From positions 3,162,001 through 3,226,000 of the forward strand of contig NZ_AP028032.1 of assembly GCF_030296935.1 (NCBI RefSeq): DNA of 64,000 nt, in the 5' to 3' direction. The DNA comes from Coprobacter fastidiosus. GTDB lineage: Bacteria; Bacteroidota; Bacteroidia; Bacteroidales; Coprobacteraceae. The stretch's first letter is position 1; each line of letters opens with the position of its first letter. The translations under genes and the position numbers were made by a program. Of this stretch, positions 44,864 through 53,895 are shown one piece after another. The notes beneath the pieces were generated by a model. That model worked only from the letters and a program-made list of their open reading frames with translations. It was not told the DNA's origin and searched no databases.

Positions 44864-44936
44864 TATCGTTTCGATGGTTTGTTTACAAAAATATTGATTT
44901 TTTGTTTAGTTGAGAAATATTGAATGTCGTTTTAAT

Positions 44937-44971
44937 ACAAAAGCCTGTAAATTCAATTTACAGGCTTTTGT
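44937..44971 (-). terminator. Terminator of tRNA-Ser
   Basis: AAAAGCCTGTAAA pairs with TTTACAGGCTTTT around a 6-base loop. It is usable in both directions. Confidence 0.8.
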
Positions 44972-44972
44972 A

Positions 44973-45062
44973 TGGCGGAAGGAGGGGGATTCGAACCCCC
45001 GGTACCCTTACGAGTACGACAGTTTAGCAAACTGTTGGTTTCAGCCACTCACCCATCCTTCC
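44973..45062 (-). tRNA. tRNA-Ser (anticodon GCU)
   Basis: On the minus strand the acceptor arm GGAAGGA pairs with TCCTTCC. The anticodon loop is TTGCTAA between ACAGT and ACTGT, giving GCU. There is a long variable arm (TCGTACTCGTAAGGGTACC), the T loop GGTTCGAATCC, and an encoded CCA end. 90 nt, as expected for a class II tRNA reading AGC/AGU codons. Confidence 0.96.
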
Positions 45063-45431
45063 TTAAGCAGCATGAGTTGCTTTCGTAATGCTGTGCAAAG
45101 GTAGCACTAATTCTTAAATCTCAAAATTATTTCAGACAAATTTTATTTTCAGATGTTGTTACTTTTCCTTTGATAAAAGAGCTTTTTGTCTGTATATGAG
45201 TTTCTTGTAATTTGTTTAAAATTTTGTTCATGATATTGAGGAACTGTCTAAATTTTGTTAACGGATCAGTAGTACTCTGTATTGAGTATTTTTTTATTTC
45301 ACATTCTTTGCCGACAAAACGGATAAATTATTCAGGAAAAACGATTGAGATTAGTTTTTAATATATTTATCGATGGCGAGTTTATTGTAAGGAATGATTG
45401 TTTGAAAATGTAGAGGACAGACTTTTCAATA

Positions 45432-45540
45432 AAAATCCCTGTCAGATTCAGCCAATGAGAAACCCCTGATACCGTGAGGAAAACTCTCTCACTTAGACAT
45501 TGCTTGCGGGATTCCGGATTAGAAGACGTTTGACAGGGAA
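45432..45540 (-). other. Nested inverted repeats downstream of pckA
   Basis: TCCCTGTCA (45436-45444) and TGACAGGGA (45531-45539) enclose CAATG / CATTG and GTGAG / CTCAC pairs in nested order. On the minus strand the outer arm is followed by TTTTTATT. It may be a large terminator or an RNA. The remaining gap 45063-45431 shows nothing I can name. Confidence 0.35.
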
Positions 45541-45557
45541 TATGAAAAAAGAGTTTC

Positions 45558-47159
45558 TTATTTCTTTTCACGTTGAGGGCCGAACTCTATCAATGCTTCG
45601 GCTTCGGGTGTTGTGGCGTATTGCACAAAGTTGTCGGCATATTTATTGGCCAGAGATTGTGCTTTTTTACTCCATTCTTCGACATTAGGGTAAGTATCTC
45701 TCGGATCGAGGATTCCAGAATTTACTCCCGGCAGTTCGGTCGGTATGGTCAAATTGAGAATAGGAATATGCTTGGTCGGGGCTTTTTCAATATCACCCGA
45801 AAGTATTGCATCGATAATAGCGCGGGTTTCCTTGATCGAAATACGTTTTCCCGTTCCATTCCAACCGGTGTTTACAAGATATGCCTTGCAATGATGATCT
45901 TTCATTTTTCTGGCTAATACAGCAGCGTACATCATTGGATGCACGGTTAGGAACGCTTCTCCGAATGCAGGGGAAAAAGAGGGTCCTGGTTCGGTAATAC
46001 CTCGTTCTGTCCCGGCAAGTTTTGATGTATATCCGCTGATAAAATGATATTGTGCCTGTTTTTCATCAAGTATCGATACCGGAGGCAATACACCGTATGC
46101 ATCTGCCGATAAATAAATAATTTTGGAAGCATGCCCGGCTTTCGATGGCTCTACGATGTTGTCTATATGATAAATGGGGTAACTGACACGAGTATTTTCC
46201 GTAATTGACTTATCTGCATAATCGATACTTCCGTCGGCGTGTACGGTAACATTTTCCAATAAAGCATCTCTTCGTATTGCGCTCCAGATTTCCGGTTCGT
46301 TTTCTTGACTTAGGTTGATTACTTTGGCGTAGCAGCCTCCTTCAAAATTGAATACTCCGTTATCGTCCCATCCGTGTTCGTCATCTCCTATCAATAGACG
46401 CTTCGGGTCGGTTGACAAGGTCGTTTTCCCAGTACCGGATAATCCGAAAAAGAGAGCGACATCTCCGTTTAATCCGACATTTGCAGAGCAGTGCATAGAG
46501 GCTATTCCTTTTAACGGCAGATAATAGTTCATCATGCTGAACATCCCTTTTTTCATTTCACCGCCATACCATGTTCCCCCAATGATCTGCATACGTTCTG
46601 TCAGATTGAAAACAACGAAGACTTCGGAGTTTAATCCTTGTTCTTTCCATTTGGGATTGGTAACTTTAGAACCGTTGAGTACGATAAAATCCGGTTCTCC
46701 GAACTCTTTTAACTCTTCTTCGGTCGGACGTATGAACATGTTCTTCACAAAATGTGCCTGCCATGCAACTTCCATAATGAAACGGACTTTTAACCGAGTG
46801 TCTTTATTTGCTCCGCAATATGCATCTACGACATATAGTTTTTTCTTATCGGATAGTTCCTTAATTACGAGCTGTTTCAACTCATTCCATATTTCAGTGG
46901 AGATCGGTTTGTTGATTTTTCCGTCCCACCACATGGTATTTTCTGTCGTTTTATCTTTAACCGTATATTTGTCTTTAGGTGATCTTCCTGTAAACTTTCC
47001 TGTTTTTACTGCGACAGCACCGGTGTTGGTTACTATGCCTTTTTCATAATCGGTGAGTGACGGATCGGTTTCTGCTTTGAAAAGTTCATCGTATGAGGGA
47101 TTATAGATGATTTTTTCTACATTCGTAATTCCGTATTTACTTAAATCTATTTTTACCAT
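45558..47159 (-). CDS. pckA: Phosphoenolpyruvate carboxykinase (ATP)
   Basis: 533 aa, full length. [19 protein letters not shown]-site equivalent, and the kinase loop [30 protein letters not shown] with metal-binding Asp are visible. [13 protein letters not shown] and [14 protein letters not shown] are also present, and GWNGTGKRI closes the adenine site. In gut Bacteroidales it runs towards oxaloacetate, fixing CO2 and making ATP on the way to succinate and propionate. This connects it with the decarboxylase operon at 36983-41493. It is a single gene on the minus strand. Confidence 0.97.
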   Translation of the reverse strand: MVKIDLSKYGITNVEKIIYNPSYDELFKAETDPSLTDYEKGIVTNTGAVAVKTGKFTGRSPKDKYTVKDKTTENTMWWDGKINKPISTEIWNELKQLVIKELSDKKKLYVVDAYCGANKDTRLKVRFIMEVAWQAHFVKNMFIRPTEEELKEFGEPDFIVLNGSKVTNPKWKEQGLNSEVFVVFNLTERMQIIGGTWYGGEMKKGMFSMMNYYLPLKGIASMHCSANVGLNGDVALFFGLSGTGKTTLSTDPKRLLIGDDEHGWDDNGVFNFEGGCYAKVINLSQENEPEIWSAIRRDALLENVTVHADGSIDYADKSITENTRVSYPIYHIDNIVEPSKAGHASKIIYLSADAYGVLPPVSILDEKQAQYHFISGYTSKLAGTERGITEPGPSFSPAFGEAFLTVHPMMYAAVLARKMKDHHCKAYLVNTGWNGTGKRISIKETRAIIDAILSGDIEKAPTKHIPILNLTIPTELPGVNSGILDPRDTYPNVEEWSKKAQSLANKYADNFVQYATTPEAEALIEFGPQREKK

Positions 47160-47279
47160 ATTCCTGATATTTTTTAGTTTTTATTCTTTTGTGCAATTAA
47201 AACATCTGTTTGAGTATATTTGTTTTGTAAGTATATGGTAATAAATATCAAATAAATACATAGGGGGATATTATAAATA

Positions 47280-47309
47280 AAAAAATCCCGGCAGATTCCG
47301 GGATTTTTT
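47280..47309 (-). terminator. Terminator of the hexuronate cluster
   Basis: AAAAAATCCCG and CGGGATTTTTT pair around a short loop. Confidence 0.85.
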
Positions 47310-47333
47310 ATCGGGTAAAAACCTTGTATATTT

Positions 47334-48773
47334 TTATAATTCAATCGGTTTGTATTTCGGTACGAGAGTTTTCATAACGATCCATCCGATCAAATATGCT
47401 ACGGCGCAGATGCAGAAAATAATGAAATACCCTGCCGGTTTACCTATAAATCCCATGAATTCCATTTGTACTTCGTCTGCATATACAAATAGGTCTCCCG
47501 CACATTTCTGTAAGATCATAGATCCTACACCTCCTGCCATACCGCCGATACCGGTGATAGTAGCAATTGCACTTTTAGGGAACATATCGCCTATGGTGGA
47601 AAAAATATTGGCAGACCATGATTGGTGTGCTGCACCTCCGATCCCGATCATAATTACAGGAAACCAAGGAGAAATTGTACCTAAGGGCTGTGCTAATAGT
47701 ACGAGTAATGGGAAAAATGCAAAAATGAGCATAGCTTTCATACGGGCAGCGTAAGGATTCATTCCGGTTTTATTGATAAATATGGTCGGTAATTTACCAC
47801 CGTAAATAGATAACATCGTGATGGCGTAAAGTGTAAAAATCAAGGCCATCCCTAATCCTTCGGATGTTTTAATTCCGAACTGAGTGTTTAAATAAGATGG
47901 TGTCCAGAAAAGGAAAAACCACCAAACGCCGTCTGTCATGAATTTTCCGAAAGCAAAAGCCCATGTCTGTTTATAAGAGAAACATTCCAAAAAGCTCATT
48001 TTACGGGCTTCTTTAAGTTCTTCGACAGGAGTTACATCTTGGTCTTTATCCTGTTCGATATATTCTAATTCTGCTTTGTTTACAAATTTGTTTTTAGAAG
48101 GAGCGCTGTACATGAATACCCAGAATCCCATCCATACGAATCCGAGAGCACCGATGATAATAAAAGACATTTCCCATCCCCATATTTTCGCCAATACGGG
48201 AATGCTTAGCGGTGCGATCAATGCTCCGATCGAAGCACCAGCATTAAAAATAGATGTTGCATAAGCACGGTCTTTTTTAGGGAAATATTCTGCTGTTACT
48301 TTAATCGCTGCAGGGAAGTTCCCGGCTTCACCTAATGCCAGTACGCATCTGGCGGCAAGGAAGCAATACATGCTTATCGTTGCAATAATAACCGCAACAT
48401 CTCCCGTTGCGCTCATTAGCTCGGCGGCACTATGCAATCCAACGTATGATTCGGTGATGATACCGCATACAGCGTGTAGACATGCTCCGGCCGACCATAC
48501 ACCGATAGACCATAAATATCCTTTTTTTGTTCCCATCCAATCGATAAATCGACCTGCGAATAACATGCATATCGCATATACGATTGAAAATACGGATGTA
48601 ATAGTTCCGTAGTGTGATTCATCCCAATGGAATTCGGGTTTTATGAACTCATCCCACGTTAGTGATAATACTTGTCTGTCGAGATAATTGACAGTTGTTG
48701 CGAAAAATAACATGGCGCAGATCGCCCACCTGTAATTTGTCATTTTCGCGGCATTTTCTTGTAATCTACTCAT
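47334..48773 (-). CDS. MFS hexuronate/anion transporter (ExuT-like)
   Basis: 479 aa with about 12 membrane segments. NYRWAICAMLFFATTVNYLDRQVLSLTWDEF is the start of the anion:cation symporter family. YFPKKDRAYATSIFNAGASIGALIAP and GEAGNFPAAIKVTAEYFP are its signature. An insertion of about 40 residues (KNKFVNKAELEYIEQDKDQD...) forms the central loop. With KDPG aldolase and KDG kinase encoded directly upstream, the substrate is probably galacturonate, glucuronate or a related acid. It is the last gene of the cluster. Confidence 0.88.
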   Translation of the reverse strand: MSRLQENAAKMTNYRWAICAMLFFATTVNYLDRQVLSLTWDEFIKPEFHWDESHYGTITSVFSIVYAICMLFAGRFIDWMGTKKGYLWSIGVWSAGACLHAVCGIITESYVGLHSAAELMSATGDVAVIIATISMYCFLAARCVLALGEAGNFPAAIKVTAEYFPKKDRAYATSIFNAGASIGALIAPLSIPVLAKIWGWEMSFIIIGALGFVWMGFWVFMYSAPSKNKFVNKAELEYIEQDKDQDVTPVEELKEARKMSFLECFSYKQTWAFAFGKFMTDGVWWFFLFWTPSYLNTQFGIKTSEGLGMALIFTLYAITMLSIYGGKLPTIFINKTGMNPYAARMKAMLIFAFFPLLVLLAQPLGTISPWFPVIMIGIGGAAHQSWSANIFSTIGDMFPKSAIATITGIGGMAGGVGSMILQKCAGDLFVYADEVQMEFMGFIGKPAGYFIIFCICAVAYLIGWIVMKTLVPKYKPIEL

Positions 48774-48804
48774 TATTTATTCTGTTTTTGTGTTTTTCAA
48801 ATGA

Positions 48805-48845
48805 AAAAATACTTTTCCGATGAAAGAACCGGAAAAGTATTTTTA
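48805..48845 (-). terminator. Intercistronic hairpin between eda and the transporter gene
   Basis: AAAAATACTTTTCCG pairs with CGGAAAAGTATTTTT. Such a terminator inside a gene cluster would lower transporter expression relative to the enzymes. Confidence 0.7.
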
Positions 48846-48852
48846 TATGTGT

Positions 48853-49521
48853 TTATCTATATTTCTTAATAATTGCCAGTGCCTCTTTACATTTATTTGT
48901 AATGGCAGCCCAGTCTTTTGCTTTTATGATATCAGCAGGGAAGAGATTCGAGCCCATACCTACACATGTAACTCCGGCTCTGACCCATGCTGAGAGATTT
49001 TCTTCGGTAGGTTCTACAGCTCCGGTGACCATAAGCATAGACCAAGGCATAGGAGCTTTTACATTTTTTACGAATGACGGGCCTCCGACGTTTCCGGCAG
49101 GGAATACTTTACAGAGATCACAGCCGACTTCCTGCGCAAATCCGATTTCAGATACCGATCCGCATCCCGGAGTATAAGGGATAAGACGACGGTTACATAC
49201 TTTTGCTATTTCAGGATTAAATAACGGACCGACAACAAAGTTCGCTCCCAACTGTATATATAAAGATGCTGTTCCTGGATCGACGATAGAACCGATTCCC
49301 AAAATCATTTCAGGACATTCTTTTGCTGCAAATTTTACTAATTCGGCAAAAACATCTTGGGCGAAGTCTCCGCGATTGGTAAATTCGAAAGCTCTTACTC
49401 CACCTTCGTAACATGCTTTTACTACACTTTTTGCAATCTCAACGTCTTTATTATAGAATACAGGAACCATACCTGTAGAGGCCATAGCGTTGAGTACCTC
49501 TATTTTTGAAAATCTTGCCAT
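48853..49521 (-). CDS. eda: KDPG/KHG aldolase
   Basis: 222 aa TIM barrel. [36 protein letters not shown] (catalytic Glu region), [30 protein letters not shown] and [27 protein letters not shown] with the Schiff-base Lys (CKVFPA) are visible. It splits 2-keto-3-deoxy-6-phosphogluconate to pyruvate and glyceraldehyde 3-phosphate, the step after KdgK, encoded upstream. It is slightly longer than the E. coli enzyme (213 aa). Confidence 0.93.
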   Translation of the reverse strand: MARFSKIEVLNAMASTGMVPVFYNKDVEIAKSVVKACYEGGVRAFEFTNRGDFAQDVFAELVKFAAKECPEMILGIGSIVDPGTASLYIQLGANFVVGPLFNPEIAKVCNRRLIPYTPGCGSVSEIGFAQEVGCDLCKVFPAGNVGGPSFVKNVKAPMPWSMLMVTGAVEPTEENLSAWVRAGVTCVGMGSNLFPADIIKAKDWAAITNKCKEALAIIKKYR

Positions 49522-49654
49522 ATAATTTGTGTTAAAGACGAAATAATAATTGAGAAGCCATTTGGCAAAAAGTCTTCTCTATATTATGAAAATGGAAGCC
49601 TGCTTAGATTATCTTTATCGGAAAATTTAGACAGGCTTTAAGTATTATTGTCAA

Positions 49655-50698
49655 TTATCTCGACACTCTCCCCGAAGCATCACCGCTCATGAGTTTCTCG
49701 ACCTCTTCTACCGTTACCAAATTGAAGTCTCCGTAAATGGTATGTTTCAGACACGATGCCGCTACAGCGAAGTTCAACGCTTTCTGATCGTCTCCGGTAT
49801 AGGTCAGTAACCCATAGATAAGTCCGCCCATGAATGAGTCGCCTCCTCCTACACGATCTACAATATGGGTAATATCGTAACGCGGGGATTGATACAGTTT
49901 CCCGCCGCTGTACAATACACCGCCCCATGTGTTGTGGTTGGCGTTGATCGATCCGCGGAGCGTAATGATGACTTTTTGGGCTCGGGGAAAACGTTTCATC
50001 AACTGAGTACATACCGATTCGAACTCGGTGGCGTTCACCTCTCCATTGGTCTGTGCCACGTCGAAACCTTCCGGTTTGATACCGAATACCTTTTCCGCAT
50101 CCTCTTCATTTCCCAGTATGACATCGCAGCCGGCTACCAACTCGGGCATGATTTCTGATGCCTGTTTGCCGTATTTCCACAGGTTTTTCCGGTAGTTCAG
50201 GTCGCACGATACGGTTACGCCCAGACGGTTGGCTGCCTGTATGGCTTCGAGACAGGCATCGGCAGCACCCTGTGAAAGTGCAGGGGTAATACCGGTCCAG
50301 TGAAACCAGTCAGCTCCCTTGAAGACTTCGTCCCAGTCGATCATCCCCGGTTTGATTTCGGCGATTGCCGAATGTGCCCGGTCATAAACCACCTTGCTGG
50401 CACGGGCTACCGCTCCCGTTTCGAGGAAATAGATTCCCAGACGGTCGCCTCCGTAAATGACATGATCGGTTTTTACTCCGTGTTTATGGAGATCCATCTC
50501 GCAACTTCTGGCTATATCGTTTTGGGGCAGACGGGTTACGAATTCCGATTCCATACCGTAATTGGCCAGCGATACCGATACGTTGGCTTCTCCCCCTCCG
50601 AATGTGGCTGTGAATTCCGTTGCCTGACTGAAGCGTTGGTAACCCGGTGTGGCCAACCGCAACATGATTTCTCCGAATGTGACTACTTTTTTACTCAT
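49655..50698 (-). CDS. kdgK: 2-keto-3-deoxygluconate kinase (PfkB family)
   Basis: 347 aa. VVTFGEIMLRLATPGYQRFSQATEFTATFGGGEANVSVSLANYG and the C-terminal DRVGGGDSFMGGLIYGLL (the PfkB signature with the catalytic Asp of GGGDS) identify it. It phosphorylates KDG to KDPG for the aldolase. Base use stands out: GC is about 53-60% in sampled lines against about 40% in eda. This may mean foreign origin or strong codon selection. The promoter is at 50730-50761. Confidence 0.9.
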   Translation of the reverse strand: MSKKVVTFGEIMLRLATPGYQRFSQATEFTATFGGGEANVSVSLANYGMESEFVTRLPQNDIARSCEMDLHKHGVKTDHVIYGGDRLGIYFLETGAVARASKVVYDRAHSAIAEIKPGMIDWDEVFKGADWFHWTGITPALSQGAADACLEAIQAANRLGVTVSCDLNYRKNLWKYGKQASEIMPELVAGCDVILGNEEDAEKVFGIKPEGFDVAQTNGEVNATEFESVCTQLMKRFPRAQKVIITLRGSINANHNTWGGVLYSGGKLYQSPRYDITHIVDRVGGGDSFMGGLIYGLLTYTGDDQKALNFAVAASCLKHTIYGDFNLVTVEEVEKLMSGDASGRVSR

Positions 50699-50729
50699 GG
50701 TTCAAATATAGTTATAAAATATCAGTGTG

Positions 50730-50761
50730 CAAATATACACTAAATCTTTGATTTAAAACAA
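50730..50761 (-). promoter_or_regulatory. Promoter of the kdgK cluster
   Basis: On the minus strand TTG (50759-50761), 21 bases, then TATATTTG (50730-50737). The start would be near 50723, about 25 nt before the ATG. Confidence 0.65.
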
Positions 50762-50863
50762 TCGATTGCGCAAAAATAAAAGCAAACTTTTTAGCTTTAT
50801 TTTAGACGCTTGTCAATAAATGTGTTACAAATTTCGTGTTCGTTGACGGAATTTGCACTTGTG

Positions 50864-51649
50864 CTATTCTTTCAGAGAATCGGACAGGTGTTCTTTTATG
50901 ACATATTTTTTGACCATTTTGAAAAGGTTGGACGCAAAAACAAAATCATTTAACGCTTTATTGTCCGAAGTAAAAATTTCTTCATTATTTCCGACCCATT
51001 CTTTGTGTCCTTTATCCAGGAATACGATATTTTCTCCGATACCCATAACCGAATTCATATCGTGTGTATTAATAATTGTTGTAATGTTATATTCGCGGGT
51101 GATGTCTCTGACCAGTTCATCAATGAGTATCGAAGTCCGGGGATCTAATCCGGAATTAGGCTCGTCGCAAAATAAGTATTTAGGGTTTAAGGCAATCGCA
51201 CGTGCAATTGCGACACGTTTTTGCATCCCTCCGCTTATTTCAGAAGGAAAGAGGTTGTTTGCACCTTTCAGGTTTACTCTATCCAGGCAAAATTCTGCAC
51301 GCTTTATTCGTTCGGCCAAAGACTTGCGGGTAAACATCTTTAACGGAAACATGACATTTTCTATTACGGTCAGAGAATCGAATAGTGCCGATCCCTGAAA
51401 CAACATTCCGATTTCGGAGCGTAAGGCCTTAATTTGTGCCCCGGATATTTGTAATAAATCTTTGCCGTCATATAGTATTTGTCCTGATTCTGGGCGTAAT
51501 AATCCGACAATCGATTTCATCAATACGGTTTTCCCCGATCCGCTTTGGCCGATGATCAGATTCGTTTTTCCGGTGTGAAAGGTCGCAGAAATGTCATGCA
51601 AGATAGTTTTTCCGTCAAACGATTTTGTAACATTTTTAATTTCTATCAT
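50864..51649 (-). CDS. ABC transporter ATP-binding protein, MlaF-like
   Basis: 261 aa. Walker A IIGQSGSGKTVLMKSI, signature EISGGMQKRVAIARAI, Walker B YLFCDEPNSGLDP and H-loop INTHDMNSV; DEPNSGLDP is the usual form in MlaF/YrbF-type proteins. It drives phospholipid transport between the membranes with the MlaE-like permease. Its ATG overlaps the stop of that gene by 4 bases (51646-51649). No MCE (MlaD) gene is present within this window; it may lie elsewhere. Confidence 0.92.
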   Translation of the reverse strand: MIEIKNVTKSFDGKTILHDISATFHTGKTNLIIGQSGSGKTVLMKSIVGLLRPESGQILYDGKDLLQISGAQIKALRSEIGMLFQGSALFDSLTVIENVMFPLKMFTRKSLAERIKRAEFCLDRVNLKGANNLFPSEISGGMQKRVAIARAIALNPKYLFCDEPNSGLDPRTSILIDELVRDITREYNITTIINTHDMNSVMGIGENIVFLDKGHKEWVGNNEEIFTSDNKALNDFVFASNLFKMVKKYVIKEHLSDSLKE

Positions 51650-52395
51650 TGCAATAATATTTTGGTCAGTAAGACATCAAGTAATAAGATTGTTACGCTG
51701 CTTACGACTACAGAGTCGGTACTTGCCTGCCCTACCTCAAGAGCACCGCCTTTTACTTTATAGCCGTAAAAAGATGCTACGCTGCTAATCACAAATCCGA
51801 AGAAAAGAGATTTGATGATCGAGTACCAGATATAATATTCATTGAAATATGATTGTAGTCCGTAAACATAGCGGGATGTCGGAATAATTGAAGTGAAAAT
51901 ACTTACCAGATACCCTCCAAACAATCCTGTGAACATGCTGAATGCTACCAAGATGGGGATAAACGTTACTAATGCCGTGATTTTAGGTAAGATAAGATAA
52001 TTGGCCGAATTTACTCCCATGATATCCAATGCGTCTATCTGTTCCGTTACTCGCATTGTCCCTATTTCGGATGCGATGTTAGAGCCTATTTTTCCTGCAA
52101 GGATAAGGCACATTATAGATGATGAGAATTCGAGCAGTAGGGTATCTCTCGTTATTAAACCTACCGTATAGGGGGGAATCAACGGAGACATGATGTTCAA
52201 AGATGTCTGTATGGCTATAACAGCACCGATAAACAGAGAGATCGTTACCACGATAGCAATAGAGTCTATCACGAGTTGATAAACTTCCATTATATATCGT
52301 CTGAAAAATTCGCTCCATCGGTCGGGAATCGAGAAAACTTTACCCATTAATAAAATATATTCGCCGAACTTGTTTAGCGATTTTAATATAAACAT
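51646..52395 (-). CDS. MlaE-family lipid transport permease
   Basis: 249 aa with five or six membrane segments. TVSLFIGAVIAIQTSLNIMSP, EFSSSIMCLILAGKIGSNIASEIGTMRVTEQIDALDIMGVNSANYLILPK is the hallmark of MlaE/DUF140. It is the permease of an inner-membrane ABC lipid transporter in operon with the ATPase downstream. Confidence 0.93.
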   Translation of the reverse strand: MFILKSLNKFGEYILLMGKVFSIPDRWSEFFRRYIMEVYQLVIDSIAIVVTISLFIGAVIAIQTSLNIMSPLIPPYTVGLITRDTLLLEFSSSIMCLILAGKIGSNIASEIGTMRVTEQIDALDIMGVNSANYLILPKITALVTFIPILVAFSMFTGLFGGYLVSIFTSIIPTSRYVYGLQSYFNEYYIWYSIIKSLFFGFVISSVASFYGYKVKGGALEVGQASTDSVVVSSVTILLLDVLLTKILLQ

Positions 52396-52472
52396 ATTTT
52401 TTCGTTTTTAATAGATACCATTTCAGTAAAAAGAGTATTCTTTTTACGACAACAATATGTATATTTTAATGA

Positions 52473-52641
52473 GAGCCTGTTTAAAATTTCCAATAAAGAA
52501 ACATAATCAGGTCATCTTTGCATTTTCTTTCGGTCTGTTTTTCCGTTTTTACTCGATAGCCAGCTATCCTCTTCATAAAAACTATAAAACATTCTCAAAA
52601 GAAACTCTCAAGCCTGACCCGAGTAAAATTTAATCAGACTC
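52473..52641. repeat. Dispersed repeat, copy B, with inverted ends
   Basis: It is bounded by GAGCCTGTTTAAAATTT and AAATTTAATCAGACTC, imperfect inverted ends. The interior shares blocks with 17991-18133. Half-elements like AGCCTGTTTAAATTTC (62342-62357) and GAGTTTGTTCAAATTT (41554-41569) follow other genes. It is a probable MITE- or REP-like family. Confidence 0.45.
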
Positions 52642-52805
52642 TACAAACTTAGGGAAAAATTTTCAGGCATGGCTGTTTTAAACTTAAAAATTGATATAAA
52701 ATACCTTTATCTTTCATTTGCATACAGTGTAACAGTTCTTTATAAGAATATTTTAAAAAAACGAAAAAAATAAGGAAATGGAAAATTTTCATGAAAAAAT
52801 AAATG

Positions 52806-52952
52806 TATATTTGCACATATAAAATGTATTAAAGTCGGCTTGTCATACTCTTACACACCTAAATATGCGATGTGAATCGCTGAGCTCCTAAAAAACGGTT
52901 ATATTACCGTCTACAACACCAAAGAGATAAAGACGGGCTGGCTTTATTTTTT
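52806..52952 (+). ncRNA. ssrS: 6S-like (6S-Flavo type) RNA candidate
   Basis: TATATTTG (52806-52813) predicts a start near 52820. AAAGTCGGCTTGTC (52831-52844) pairs over 14 bp with GACGGGCTGGCTTT (52932-52945) with five G-U pairs and no mismatch, and a T run follows. Inside are CTCTT / AAGAG (52848-52852 / 52922-52926) and two small hairpins, GCGAT/ATCGC and ACGGT/ACCGT, in a large open middle. The total is about 125 nt. A closed rod with a central bubble is the layout of 6S RNA, of which a short form is known in Bacteroidota. The family name is inference; the structured RNA is well supported. The gene symbol is tentative. Confidence 0.55.
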
Positions 52953-53002
52953 TATGTTTATAAAATTTAGAACGCCAAATTACCGAAGTTCATGAAAATC
53001 TT

Positions 53003-53010
53003 TACCTTTG
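53003..53010 (+). promoter_or_regulatory. Promoter of lptB
   Basis: TACCTTTG, with a leader of about 34 nt before the ATG at 53051. Confidence 0.55.
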
Positions 53011-53050
53011 CAATAAAAATAATCAGTCGCAAGTAAATCAGATATTAGGA

Positions 53051-53866
53051 ATGTCAGAAAAGTTTATCCCGAATGTTGAGACAGAAAAAAATACGACGGA
53101 TACCCGTATCGTGTCGGATGACGATTTGATGGTATTGAGAACCGAAAATTTAGTGAAGAAATACGGACAACGTACGGTTGCCAATCATGTCTCTATTAAT
53201 GTAAAACAAGGTGAGATTGTCGGTTTGTTAGGACCGAACGGAGCTGGAAAGACCACGACTTTTTATATGACTACCGGTTTAGTCACCCCTAATGAAGGGC
53301 GTATTTTTCTGAATGATCTTGAGATTACGAAGTTTCCCGTATATAAACGTGCTCAGCATGGAATCGGATATTTAGCGCAGGAGGCTTCGGTGTTTCGTAA
53401 AATGTCGGTTGAGGATAATATTTTATCGGTTTTGCAAATGACCGGAAAGAGTAAGGAATTTCAGAAAGAGAAATTAGAAAGTCTGATTGCTGAATTTCGG
53501 TTACAAAAGGTAAGGAAAAATTTGGGAGATCAGTTGTCCGGGGGAGAAAGACGACGTACGGAGATTGCTCGTTGTCTGGCTATCAGCCCTAAGTTTATTA
53601 TGCTTGACGAACCTTTTGCCGGGGTTGACCCGATTGCCGTAGAAGATATTCAGTATATTGTATATAAGCTTAAAGAGAAAAATATCGGAATTTTGATTAC
53701 CGACCATAATGCTCCTGAGACTTTGAGTATCACCGATCGGGCGTATATGTTATTTGAGGGTAAGATATTATTTCAAGGAACTTCTGAAGAGCTGGCCGTC
53801 GATCCGGTAGTTCGGGAAAAATATCTTGGGCGTAATTTTATTTTTCATCGTAAGAAATTCGATTGA
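53051..53866 (+). CDS. lptB: LPS export ABC transporter ATP-binding protein
   Basis: 271 aa. Walker [22 protein letters not shown]-loop [20 protein letters not shown], signature [15 protein letters not shown], Walker [21 protein letters not shown] and H-loop [10 protein letters not shown] are those of LptB. About 28 extra residues precede the ABC fold ([14 protein letters not shown]). It powers LPS extraction with LptF/G, which are not encoded nearby. The gene is monocistronic with its own promoter. Confidence 0.95.
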   Translation: MSEKFIPNVETEKNTTDTRIVSDDDLMVLRTENLVKKYGQRTVANHVSINVKQGEIVGLLGPNGAGKTTTFYMTTGLVTPNEGRIFLNDLEITKFPVYKRAQHGIGYLAQEASVFRKMSVEDNILSVLQMTGKSKEFQKEKLESLIAEFRLQKVRKNLGDQLSGGERRRTEIARCLAISPKFIMLDEPFAGVDPIAVEDIQYIVYKLKEKNIGILITDHNAPETLSITDRAYMLFEGKILFQGTSEELAVDPVVREKYLGRNFIFHRKKFD

Positions 53867-53895
53867 TTTTTCGAGGAATATACCACGGTAGTTTT

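Noticed and set aside
44973-45062. tRNA-Ser as an integration site
   Set aside because: No integrase beside it and no second copy of the tRNA 3' end within the window.
46534-47049. Plus-strand 171-aa frame over pckA
   Set aside because: Antisense to conserved PEPCK residues.
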